A stretch of DNA of 64,000 nucleotides from Glandiceps talaboti (lineage: Eukaryota > Hemichordata > Enteropneusta > Spengelidae): NCBI RefSeq assembly GCF_964340395.1, contig NC_135553.1, positions 28,347,949 to 28,411,948 on the forward strand, read 5' to 3'. Under the pieces are notes generated by a model. The model saw nothing but the letters and a program-made list of their open reading frames with translations, made no database searches and was not told where the DNA came from. The position numbers and the translations under genes are program-made. Shown in pieces: positions 36,592 through 47,529 of this stretch (position 1 is its first letter; every line of letters starts with the position of its first letter).

Positions 36592-37920
36592 GTATTATAT
36601 GATAAAAAGACTGCCATTGAACTCAACATGGCAAAACCAACTGAAAGTTTACGCAAAATTATTAAAGCGTTAGGTATCTCTCGTTTCCTTTATGTGCTAA
36701 ATCTCACTGAGCCCCATAATGACCACCTCAAAAAAATGAATAGATTGCTTTTTTCCTTTCTGTGGAAAGGTCCCGACAAAGTTGCTTGGAAAACTGTTAT
36801 TGGTAGTATAAGAGAAGGTGGTTTGGTTATGCCAGATATACATGCTATATACAAAGCTAAGAGAATAAATTGGCTTCGTTGCTTATTACATGAAGTGATG
36901 TATCCATGGAAAAATGTTTTTCACAAAAAAGCTGAAGCCGGGTTGTGGGAGGTCTTAAAGTTTTACTAAAGAGTGATTTTAATATTAGATGCCTGCCTAT
37001 GTCTTTATCAGACTTTGAATTAAGTATGCTAGACACCTGGAAAAAGGTGACACTAGATACAATTTTTTTGAATCAGAGTATATGGAATAATTGCAATGTG
37101 GTTGTTGGAGGTAAAAATGTATTTTACATAGATTTTTATGATGCAGGTTTCTCTTATATTGGTCAACACTTGGATAGAAGAGGGAAACATTTAGATTGGG
37201 ATAATTATGTTAGATATAGTTTACTTCACCATGCATTCATTAAATGGTGGGGTATCATTCTGTCCCTTCCAAAAAAGTGGAAGGAAAATACTGACATGTC
37301 ATAATTTATTGCTTTAGACCAAGAGGAACACACCATTAATAAATTCTAGGATGCGTCTTACAGCCTATACCAGTCTAAAACCAAAATTATCACTCCAAAG
37401 CTCATCTCTAATTACTTCATTCCACCTCGTTCACAGATTTATTTTAATTTAGCTCTTGAGGCTAATGTTGTCGCTTGGGCAGCCATTTACCAGTTACCCT
37501 TTAGACACACTGGATACAAAACTAAGAAATTTTCAATGAAAACTTTCACGCAATATTTTTATGACAAATGCCAGGTTGTAAAAAATGTTTTCCACCAAGA
37601 GTGGCCTATGCAGCCTGTACATTTTGTGGTCTGGAAGAAGAAACTATTCTTCATTTATTTTATAACTGTGGAATGATAAAAACATTCTGGCAAAATTTCT
37701 TTGTAAACTGGGGCAAACATTTCCAGGTGCGAAGGATTGTCTCAGCAGAACAACTTCTTTTGGGTGATACATTATTGCCAACTCTTTTGGGTGATACATT
37801 ATTGCCAACTCTTTTGGGTGATACATTATTGCCAACTCTTTTGAATTTCCTTCTGTTAGCAGCTAAGAGATATATTTATGTGAGTTGTTGTAATAGAAAT
37901 TACCCGATTTTATAGCATTT
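36592..37920 (+). pseudogene. L1/Tx1-like LINE, C-terminal part 2, frameshifted
   Basis: After YDKK-like remnants, 36628-36966 reads LLFSFLWKGPDKVAWKT, GGLVMPDI and YKAKRINWLR, typical of the region after the RT palm in L1/Tx1-type ORF2. A frameshift near 36945 continues to KWWGIILSLPKKWKEN, and another leads to CTFCGLEEETILHLFYNC, a C-terminal Cys/His cluster. A 28-bp stretch (CTTTTGGGTGATACATTATT...) is tandemly triplicated at about 37756-37842. The ORF is broken and inactive. Confidence 0.8.
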
Positions 37921-38099
37921 AAACCTTCTGTGCACAGAAAACAAAAAACTGAGTTTTTTATTGCAAACCATAAGAACAAACTTGATATATAAGCACTTAA
38001 AGAAATGGGGTAATTTATTGTAATCTTTACTTGATTTACTTTTCAGCTGTTTGTTTTTCTTCTTTGTTATTCAACTTCTGACTGCAATAAAAATCTTTG

Positions 38100-38310
38100 T
38101 TTTGGGATGCATAGACAAGTGAACAAACATTCAAAGAATAAATATATCTAGCAACATAACCACACCCATAGCAACAGCCAAATGATCGCATATATTGCAA
38201 AGATAACAACAGGGTTTGATAGGCAACTGAATAGTCATTCAACAAATTAACACATGTACCTATCAAATTGCCCAGGTGTGCCACAATGCCATAGGCGCTA
38301 TTTTTTAGAC
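38100..38310 (+). repeat. Family A fragment
   Basis: ATCTAGCAACATAACCACAC, CATAGCAACAGCCAAATGAT and GGTGTGCCACAATGCCATAG. Confidence 0.75.
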
Positions 38311-38612
38311 TTTGACCTTTGACCTTGACCTGGATCTTCAGGTTTAGTCACTGAAATTCAGCAATTTCCTGCATTATCACAGACACTTTGTAGTATTACT
38401 TTGTTTCCACCAATTTCTTTAAATCATATCTGCATTCAGTAACATTTGAGGAGGGTTGGTGACAATGGCTTCTATGAAAACTTGTTACTACCTGAATTGT
38501 ACACACTAATACATCGATCCAACATGTTCACCTCACATTACATAGTTACTACCTGATAAAAGAGATGAACATGATAATTCAAAATGATTATTTAAAACTG
38601 TTATTGTTGCAG
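38311..38612. other. Intron sequence, unassigned
   Basis: Includes TTTGACCTTTGACCTTGACC, a short direct repetition. Otherwise no recognised element. Confidence 0.5.
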
Positions 38613-38735
38613 ACAAAAATGAATGTGCTAATCCGTCTACTAATCCATGCATGAACGGCGCTACATGTACCAACTTAATTGGAGCTTTTATATGTACTTG
38701 TATGCCTGGTTACACTGGAAGTACCTGTACAATTA
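38613..38735 (+). CDS. EGF-like exon 8 (calcium-binding type)
   Basis: 41 codons, phase 1-1, acceptor TTGTTGCAG and donor GTAAGT. Begins DKNEC with a longer C1-C2 loop (CANPSTNPC) and six cysteines; CTNLIGAFICTC fits the hydroxylation consensus. The exon at 43945 has the same longer loop, so the two are likely older paralogues within the gene. Confidence 0.93.
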
Positions 38736-38883
38736 GTAAGTTATTCAGACTCTATATTATAATATATCCCTGTTGTTATACACAGCTTTGATTAAATAAC
38801 AAGCTACCATGTGTTATGATTTATTATAAGAATGGACAAGACTGTGCTTTTGAAGAATTGAACAGCTGCTTTTGGAGAAACTG

Positions 38884-39335
38884 GCTGACTTATAGAAACC
38901 TATAGGCTGACGTATAGACGTCAATAGGCTGACCTATAGAAACCTATAGGCTGACGTATAGACGTCTATAGGCTGACTTATAGAAACCTATAGGCTGACG
39001 TATAGACGTCAATAGGCTGACCTATAGAAACCTATAGGCTGACGTATAGACGTCAATAGGCTGACTTATAGAAACCTATAGGCTGACGTATAGACGTCAA
39101 TAGGCTGACGTATAGAAACCTATAGGCTGACGTATAGACGTCAATAGGCTGACCTATAGAAACCTATAGGCTGACGTATAGACGTCTATAGGCTGACCTA
39201 TAGAAACCTATAGGCTGACGTATAGACGTCAATAGGCTGACCTATAGAAACCTATAGGCTGACGTATAGACGTCAATAGGCTGACCTATAGAAACCTATA
39301 GGCTGACGTATAGACGTCAATAGGCTGACCTATAG
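38884..39335. repeat. 44-bp minisatellite of paired 22-bp half units
   Basis: About ten units, each AGGCTGACGTATAGACGTCA plus AT and AGGCTGACCTATAGAAACCT plus AT. Two junctions create perfect palindromes around GACGTC (TATAGACGTCTATA near 38954-38970 and 39176-39192). The array ends a few bases before the left edge of the segmental duplication. Confidence 0.95.
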
Positions 39336-39345
39336 TTAGTTTTAA

Positions 39346-39594
<249 letters not shown>

Positions 39595-40101
39595 TGACCT
39601 TTCTTTTCCCAACAAACTAATTTTAAAGATTGATGCTGTCTGTTGTCAGATCAGAAAAGAAATCACAAAGACTATAGCTCTGATAGTAAGATACTAAGGC
39701 GTTGTTTCATGATGTCATTTTCATATGAATATGCAACTATTTTGTTGCTTTTGCAACTACATACCATTTACACAGAGACAACAAAAACACACATGAAAAG
39801 ACAACAATTTGAAAACACTGAGCAAGTGTTCTCAAAAGAATTATTTGAAAACAGAGTTATGTAAACAACTGAAAATAGAACAACTTAACCTCAGAAATGA
39901 ATTCATTGATAGAATCCTTGATGTGTCGTGTTTGCATATCAGTGTGCATCATTTTCAAATTGTGCTCTCAAGTTTTTCCATGGTAAGAACGGGTAATAAA
40001 GATTTATCATATACCTATGCCGCCAGGAATTCAACCAAAAATACAAAAAATTAAAAGAGCACAGCTTGCTATGCAGGCTTTGTGCATTGCGTGACTCTGC
40101 T

Positions 40102-40720
40102 CACTGTACAATATCTTACCCACAACTCTCTCTGATTGGTATGCTTGGAGGTTCCTTATTTTATAACTTTTTCAATAATCCATACTTTTCAACATTTTAA
40201 GCATAGTAATTAAGTTTAATTAATATGTAGCAAAAGAACACTTAGGAATCAAAAATAAAGTTTTAAATTTTGTATAAAAATGAACTAACAACTAAATTAA
40301 GCATGTGCTGTGAATAAAACACTTTTCACTGTCAAAGTGTCAATAACTTGGGTAGTCAGTGTGTATGATGAGTTTTAGTATGTAAATTTCTTTTGTCATA
40401 CCTATTCAAATAAATCTATATCTTTGGCAAAGTCATAACAGGTGCATATATTTTCCTTAGTTTCGTCGCAAATATTCTTCATGTCTTTCAAGAAAATCTG
40501 CTGACAAATTCCTAAAATTGCTACTCCTTCTACAATAAATCACTTATACCAGCACTGATGAAAATGGGTATTCAGAAACTCATCGGTGGCAATTCTACAC
40601 TTGTCAAATGGAAAAAATGTTTTTACAAAACCCTATACACTGGTGAGATTGTCTGACTTCAAGGAGATGATGTCCAACACTACAAATCAGAGAGAGTTGT
40701 GGGTAAAATGTTGTACAGTG
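40102..40720. mobile_element. 619-bp DNA transposon with 36-bp terminal inverted repeats
   Basis: The left end, CACTGTACAATATCTTACCC and on to GATT (40102-40137), is the inverted complement of 40685-40720 with two mismatches in 36. CTGCT flanks both sides (40097-40101, 40721-40725). The paralogous site in copy 2 (46050-46065 region, ACTCTGCTGTCA) is empty. No transposase ORF is visible. CAC termini plus a 5-bp duplication are features of Transib-like elements, but other superfamilies are possible. Confidence 0.85.
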
Positions 40721-41003
40721 CTGCTGTCACTGTATCAGGTGACATTCACGTGCACATTCTCTGTTGGCCATGTCAACCTGCCAGTGATGTTGTTGAAAAG
40801 ATCGTCAATTTTCATCAGATTTCAGTGAAAAATTTTCATATTATAATTATTTTGAAATACAACTTTGGTAGTAGAGTCAGTTCTCTGAAAGTGTCAGAAA
40901 GTGTTTCCAATATTTCAATAAAACTAGATGGTGTGTCCTCCACAATCGTAACTTCCATAGTAATTTACAGTGTGCTACACTGTAGCATACACACAGTAGT
41001 TCA

Positions 41004-41557
41004 TAGTGGGTGGTCTAACAGTAGAATCATGAGACCATAATGGGTGGTCTAACTGTAGAATCATGATACCATACATTTTGTAGTTGGTGGTCTAACAGTA
41101 GCATCATGATACCATAGTGGGTGCATGATACCATAGTGGGTGGTCTAATGCTGCAGTATCATCATGATACCATAGTGGGTGGTCTAACAGTAGAATCATG
41201 ATACCATAGTGGGTGGTCTAACAGTAGCATCATGATACCATAGTGGGTGCATGATACCATAGTGGGTGGTCTAACAGTAGAATCATGATACCATAGTGGG
41301 TGGTCTAACTGTAGAATCATGATACCATAGTGGGTGGTCTAACAGTAGCATCATGATACCATAGTGGGTGCATGATACCATAGTGGGTGGTCTAACAGTA
41401 ACATCATGATACCATAGTGGGTGGTCTAACAGTAGAATCATGATACCATAGTGGGTGGTCTAACAGTAGCATCATGATACCATAGTGGGTGGTCTAACAG
41501 TAACATCATGATACCACAGTGGGTGGTCTAATAGTAACATCATGATACCACAGTGGG
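41004..41557. repeat. 34-bp minisatellite in duplication copy 1
   Basis: Units of GTGGGTGGTCTAACAGTAG plus AATCATGATACCATA, with 19-bp short units (GGGTGCATGATACCATAGT) interspersed. The array is 554 bp here and about 245 bp in copy 2. Confidence 0.93.
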
Positions 41558-42273
41558 AAATGCACATACGTAAACAGTGTTGTTATGAATTTGCAATTTA
41601 ATGTATGATCATAAAAAGTAGCATGATATGGGTATGGATATATTCATTCCCTGTTTTGAAAGATGTCTGTTTTAATTTTGTGGTCATAGGTGATAACTTC
41701 AACGTTGAACATATCAAACGTCATTTTTGTTTGTTTATGTTCCGAATCACTGTTTCTTGTCCAATCAGAAAGCCGTTTTGTGATGATGTTTAATGTGAAT
41801 ATCATGACATTTAACTCGCCATATCAGAAGTGATATCTCATATTAAATGTCATCAAGAATTATTGATCTGGGCATATAGGTATATGATAATAGCCTTTAC
41901 CACTGAATGGTGTGACCTCTCAAAGGATAAATGGTTCACAGTTTCATTCATTCCAACTTTAATTGTTATTTCCAAGGTATCTAGACTTAAGAGTAGAATT
42001 CTCAATTGAAAACTACCTCACTTTTGTCAACCATCCAACCAACCCCATCAATTGTAAGAGAAATAACTAGAGCCAATCTTATCTATCAATAATTAAGTCA
42101 AACAACCTCAACATGCCAAATGATATGTTTTTTGGAGAATGCCACCTTTTTGTACTGTACATACTATTATTAAAGTATGAGTGGACGGTGAAACAATTGT
42201 TCCAAACCATACAATGAGAAACATAAGGGGTAAGTCTTATTATTAAATGTATGACTGTTTTTCATGACTTCAG

Positions 42274-42354
42274 ATGTTTGCAAAAATGGTGGTAATCTGG
42301 TGAATGGCATCTGTGTTTGTCCTCAAGAATGGACAGGAGCTGACTGCAGTGAAG
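42274..42354 (+). CDS. Short four-cysteine EGF-like exon 10
   Basis: 27 codons, phase 1-1, acceptor ATGACTTCAG and donor GTGAGA. It reads DVCKNGG, then GICVC, then WTGADC, with four cysteines. It is closest to exon 5 (17008), sharing the GGNLVNG segment. It sits just beyond the right edge of duplication copy 1, so it was not copied to the second segment. Confidence 0.9.
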
Positions 42355-42413
42355 GTGAGAAATGAGTCTTTCTCCTTTATGACTATTTCTAGTATCAGAA
42401 TGATTCTGATTAT

Positions 42414-42941
42414 TAGTCCCCGCTGGACGAAGTCCGGACGGGGACTTATGGATTGGGTTCCATCTGTCCGTCCGTCCGTCCATCTGTCCATCCGTCCGTC
42501 CGTCCATCCGTCCACAGCCGTTTCTTGGAGATGCCTGGACCAATTTTTTTCAAACTCTGTACAGGGGCAACATGCTATGGCATACATATGCACGTCAATT
42601 TGTTTTATGATACGATCCAATAAGCCATTTTGTTTGCAAATTTTCCCTGTCCAAAGCCATAACTCAGACATTCTTGAACAGATCTCATTCAAAGTTGGTA
42701 TTAGCACAGTGTTCTGTGACATACATGTGCATATCCATTTTCGTCGTGATACAATCCAATATTTTGTTGGCGCAGTTTTCATGTCCAAAGCCATAACTCA
42801 GACATGCTTGAACAGTGTAGTGATATCAAAAACAACCATATGAGGCCAAACAACATGTACCAGGTTTGAAAATGACAACATAAACTGCCAGTTCCTTAAA
42901 ACTCAATCATAGCGGGACTATGTCATTTTCAATGACTTGTT
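42414..42941 (+). repeat. Family B element
   Basis: Hairpin start AGTCCCCGCTGGACGAAGTC...GGACGGGGACTT, an extended TCCG/TCCA run, two modules and the terminal TTTTCAATGACTTGTT. It lies 60 bp after the exon 10 donor. Confidence 0.88.
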
Positions 42942-43940
42942 CAACATTAATGTCGGGGACTTATGTCTTTGAATTTAGAAGATTGTGTTTTAGCTCCACT
43001 GTCTGCAAAAGCTTCATAGAGCTTAAGGGTTAGGTTGATTCTCTGCTGTCCGTCACCTTTCTACTTTCATATTCTCCTCTAAAACTGCATGGTCAATTGA
43101 CCTGAAATTTTGTGTGTTGGTGTCATTTGATGAGCAGATATAAGTTTGTTCCAAGACAAGTTGATTGGGTCATTTTTAGCACAACTAAACTTCTTATGTC
43201 GTGCTACAGGCATGGCAAAGTGTCTGTCTGTCTGTGTGTATGGATGTAATGATAATAATAAGCTTTATTCATCCAAATCCATAGCAACAGCCAAATCATC
43301 ATGTATATTTCAAAGATAACAACAGGGTTGGATAGGCAACTGGATAATCATTCAGGAAATGTACACCTATACCTAGTATGGATCAGCATGTGGATAAACA
43401 TTTTCAAAAACATTTAGTACTGTTGTGCTATAATGCCATTGCTGCTGTTTTTATCTGTTATAAACTATTGTAGTGATGACTGCAAAATTCATAATAGATT
43501 GTTTCAGGGTTACCCTTGAAAAATTGCATCAACACACCACTTTAGGCAAAATGTCCTGACGAGAAACAATTTTTTGGGGGCCTTAGGTAGTTGATATTAA
43601 TCTGACATTGCCATTCTTGTGAGTCCCAAAAGGGCAAAGCCCAAGGGAGACTATATTTGGGTCTGTCAGTCCCTGCTGTTTATCCATTCGTCCATGCCCA
43701 CATGTTTAATGAATGAGCCAATTTCAGTGAAACTCAATCGGCACAAATGGCAGATACTGTAGTTCAATATGAACAATGTGACCTTCATGATAGTTCAAGG
43801 AAATGGCCACCCTATTTGTCATAAAATTCAGATTATAAAGTAGTAAGGTGAAATGTTGGGGAGTATGTTTGTTTGATGAAGACTTGTTTCCCTGTACAAT
43901 CTCATGATATCAATAAGAGCCTGTTATTCTTTCTATTCTC
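42942..43940 (+). repeat. Mixed decayed repeats: family D head, family A module, hairpin-type head
   Basis: 43178-43240 is a D head (TTAGCACAACTAAACTTC; GGCATGGCAAAGTGTCTG). 43270-43455 is a family A module. 43490-43600 carries a family E-like scrap (CACCACTTTAGGCAAAATG). 43621-43690 reads AGTCCCAAAAGGGCAAAGCC...GGGAGACT then GTCTGTCAGTCC, another hairpin-plus-short-repeat head. The rest is unassigned. Confidence 0.6.
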
Positions 43941-43944
43941 CTAG

Positions 43945-44067
43945 ATGTAAATGAATGTGCAAGTAGGGAAACTAATCCATGTAGGAATGGTGGCTACTGT
44001 GTTAACATAGTTGGAGGCTTTTCTTGTACTTGTCTACAAGGATACACTGGAGATGTTTGTCAAACTT
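43945..44067 (+). CDS. EGF-like exon 11 (calcium-binding type)
   Basis: 41 codons, phase 1-1, acceptor TTCTCCTAG and donor GTAAGT. Begins DVNEC, has the long CASRETNPC loop and six cysteines; [12 protein letters not shown] fits the hydroxylation consensus. It resembles exon 8 in length and loop. A MITE lies directly after the six-base donor. Confidence 0.93.
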
Positions 44068-44078
44068 GTAAGTTATTA

Positions 44079-44472
44079 GGTCTAGTTCCAGACAGGGAGT
44101 GTATTACTTACTAAAAACTTCATCAATTTCCCAATCTAGTCAAGGCCATTGGTCAAGCACAGATATCTGTGCTCCCCCCAACTGTGTTCATATAAACATG
44201 ATGATGTCGCATCCCACACGATTTTATTTTAAATAGACTGGAGGTGGAGTCCTGGTTGGACATTTACATATCATATCAGTCCAAGATCCTAGAAACATGA
44301 GAACAATGATGACAGCCTGTCAATTTGTGATGGATTACTACTGACATGCGCCATTCGCACTTCGCTAACTATGGGGTAGAACCACAATTAACACCTTTCA
44401 TCAGGGCCTTGACTAGACTGGGAAAGTGATAAAGTCTTTTATATGTAATACTGTCCCTGTCTGGAACTAGAC
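44079..44472. mobile_element. 394-bp MITE abutting the exon 11 splice donor
   Basis: Arms 44079-44147 and 44406-44472 are inverted copies (outer segment TCTAGTTCCAGACAGGGA; inner segment TCTAGTCAAGGCC). TATTA flanks both ends (44074-44078, 44473-44477). The left duplication starts directly after the six donor bases GTAAGT (44068-44073). There is no ORF. The superfamily is not assigned. Confidence 0.82.
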
Positions 44473-44477
44473 TATTA

Positions 44478-44912
44478 AAGAATGGTATAGTTGAATAAAG
44501 GAAATTATTAAAATAGATGAAGGAAATTATTAAAAGATGTCAAAATGCATGGAAATGTCGAACCAGAATTAGTTGTCAAGAGATGATGTCCACTTGTATT
44601 GATTACTGCTGTCAACTTATTAGTTTTAAGAACCTTTAAGTTAGTTTATTCAACTTTGAAATCTTGTAAAGAAGCCCTACTGCACTCAAAATGTGTTCAC
44701 TATTTTGGGGATTTCTTGCTATGGAAAATCTCATATTGACGTGTCACCAATACCCTATTTTCTTATTGTGTAATATCTTTGAATGAAATACTTTTGTATA
44801 CTTACAAAAAGACTAACCAGTCACATTAAAGTTTGCTAAGCTTTCACAAAGTTAGTTCATACAGCACCCCAGATTACTGATAATATCAGTTTTTAGGCCC
44901 TGACCGAAGCTA
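44478..44912. other. Intron sequence, unassigned
   Basis: A 17-bp direct repetition (AAGGAAATTATTAAAA) lies at 44498-44536. No other structure recognised. Confidence 0.5.
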
Positions 44913-44915
44913 TAA

Positions 44916-45228
<313 letters not shown>

Positions 45229-45805
45229 AGCCCTTGTTTCAATTTTTCTCAAGACCCAACTGATGTGACCTTTCTTTTCCCAACAAACTAATTTTAAAGA
45301 TTGATGCTGTCTGTTGTCAGATCAGAAAAGAAATCACAAAGACTATAGCTCTGATAGTAAGATACTAAGGCGTTGTTTCATGATGTCATTTTCATATGAA
45401 TATGCAACTATTTTGTTGCTTTTGCAACTACATACCATTTACACAGAGACAACAAAAACACACATGAAAAGACAACAATTTGAAAACACTGAGCAAGTGT
45501 TCTCAAAAGAATTATTTGAAAACAGAGTTATGTAAACAACTGAAAATAGAACAATTTAACCTCAGAAATGAATCCATTGATAGAATCCTTGATGTGTCGT
45601 GTTTGCATATTTGCATCATTTTCAAATTGTGCTCTCAAGTTTTTCCATGGTAACAGTCAAAAACATTTGTCTGGCCATCATCTATAGACAAGTTATAATT
45701 ATCATAATGAAAATAATATTTAGTTTTTTCATTTGAAAAGTTTATTGTGTAAATGCAGCCTAAGATGTTTACATGTGAAATGTGTGTCTGAATGAATATT
45801 ATGAG

Positions 45806-45951
45806 GTTATTACCTGATATCACCTCTTCCTTTGTCATATTGCCGTGAGTGCAATTTCTGTAACGTGATACAAATCCTTCGATGAATGTAACATTACAGA
45901 AATTACACTAACGGTGATATGATGAACGAAGAGGTGATATCGAGTAATAAC
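45806..45951. repeat. Palindrome with ~58-bp arms
   Basis: Arms (TTACCTGATATCACCTCTTC on the left; GAAGAGGTGATATCGAGTAA on the right) pair over about 58 bp with roughly eight mismatches around a 30-base loop. It is missing in duplication copy 1. It may be a MITE or a simple inverted duplication. Confidence 0.78.
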
Positions 45952-46346
45952 GATTTATCATATATCTATGCCTCAAGGAATTCAACCAAAAATAATAAAA
46001 AATTAAAAGAGCGCAGCTTGCTATGCAGTAGTAGAATTTGTGTATCGCGCAACTCTGCTGTCATTGTATCAGGTAAGATTCATGTGCACATTCTCTGTTG
46101 GCCGTGTCAACCTGCCAGTGATGTTGTTGAAAAGATCGTCAATTTTCATCAGATTTCAGTGAGAATTTTCATATTATAATTATTTTGAAATACAACTTTG
46201 GTAGTAGAGTCAGTTCTCTGAAAGTGTCAGAAAGTGCCAGAAAGTGCTTCCAATATTTCAATAAAACTAGATGGTGTGTCCTCCACAATCGTAACTTCCA
46301 TAGTAATTTACAGTGTGCTACACTGTAGCATACACACAGTAGTTCA

Positions 46347-46591
46347 TAGTGGGTGGTCTAACAGTAGAATCATGAGACCATAGTGGGTGGTCTAACTGTA
46401 GAATCATGAAACCATAGTGGGTGGTCTAACTGTAGAATCATGAGACCATAGTGGGTGGTCTAACTGTAGAATCATGATACCATAGTGGGTGGTCTAACAG
46501 TAGCATCATGATACCATAGTGGGTTGTCTAACAGTAACATCATGATATCACAGTGGGTGGTCTAACAGTAACATCATGATACCACAGTGGG
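46347..46591. repeat. 34-bp minisatellite in duplication copy 2
   Basis: Same unit as 41004-41557 (GTGGGTGGTCTAACAGTAG...), about seven units, without the 19-bp short units. Confidence 0.92.
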
Positions 46592-47371
46592 AAATGCACA
46601 TACGTAAACAGTGTTGTTATGAATTTGCAATTTAATGTATGATCATAAAAAGTAGCATGATATGGGTATGGATATATTCATTCCCTGTTTTGAAAGATGT
46701 CTGTTTTAATTTTGTGGTCATAGGTGATAACTTCAACGTTGAACATATCAAACGTCATTTTTGTTTGTTTATGTTCCGAATCACTGTTTCTTGTCCAATC
46801 AGAAAGCCGTTTTGTGATGATGTTTAATGTGAATATCATGACATTTAACTCGCCATATCAGAAGTGATATCTCATATTAAATGTCATCAAGAATTATTGA
46901 TCTGGGCATATAGGTATATGATAATAGCCTTTACCACTGAATGGTGTGACCTCTCAAAGGATAAATGGTTCACAGTTTCATTCATTCCAACTTTAATTGT
47001 TATTTCCAAGGTATCTAGACTTAAGAGTAGAATTCTCAATTGAAAACTACCTCACTTTTGTCAACCATCCAACCAACCCCATCAATTGTAAGAGAAATAA
47101 CTAGAGCCAATCTTATCTATCAATAATTAAGTCAAACAACCTCAACATGCCAAATGATATGTTTTTTGGAGAATGCCACATACCTTTTTGTACTGTACAT
47201 ACTATTATTAAAGTATGAGTGGACGGTGAAACATGGAATATATTTCAATGGGTTTAATGTAAAATATGACAACAACTTGCTCCTAATGCAGGTCCTGATG
47301 AAGTTCTTTTATTTCTTTGTATTTGAACCCTAACAAAACACGGATTGACGTTTTTGTCTCTTCAATTTCAG

Positions 47372-47529
47372 GAGATGGTGATCAAGGAGGAGGTTCAGGA
47401 GGTGGTCTTGGGTCTGGGTTAGCGCTTGATCCTTGGTGGATTGGCATTATTGTTGCCTTAGCAGTACTTATCATTGTATTTATCATCATCTTGGTTTGCA
47501 CCCGACGAAGAAAACGGAAAGACGTCTAA
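47372..47529 (+). CDS. Terminal exon: linker, transmembrane helix, short basic tail, stop
   Basis: The acceptor is TTCAATTTCAG and the reading frame continues phase 1. The exon encodes a Gly/Asp/Ser-rich linker of about 25 residues (GDGDQGGGSGGG...), then DPWW and about 22 hydrophobic residues rich in Ile, Val and Leu. The tail is CTRRRKRKDV, ending in TAA at 47527-47529. The basic stop-transfer cluster predicts a type I topology with EGF modules outside. The tail has no room for a catalytic or large signalling domain. The right edge of duplication copy 2 ends about 140 bp upstream. Confidence 0.92.

Noticed and set aside
39643-39864. 73-codon frame identical in both duplication copies (also 45314-45535)
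   Set aside because: Identity is explained by the recent segmental duplication of intron DNA; no motif or splice support.
41605-41793. 62-codon frame identical at 46639-46827
   Set aside because: Same reason: duplicated intron sequence, with no recognised domain and a poor start context.
42270-42843. Long frames on both strands across exon 10 and a family B element (174-179 codons)
   Set aside because: They read through the real exon in the wrong frame, or past its donor, into the family B repeat; only the EGF-frame segment up to the donor is supported.
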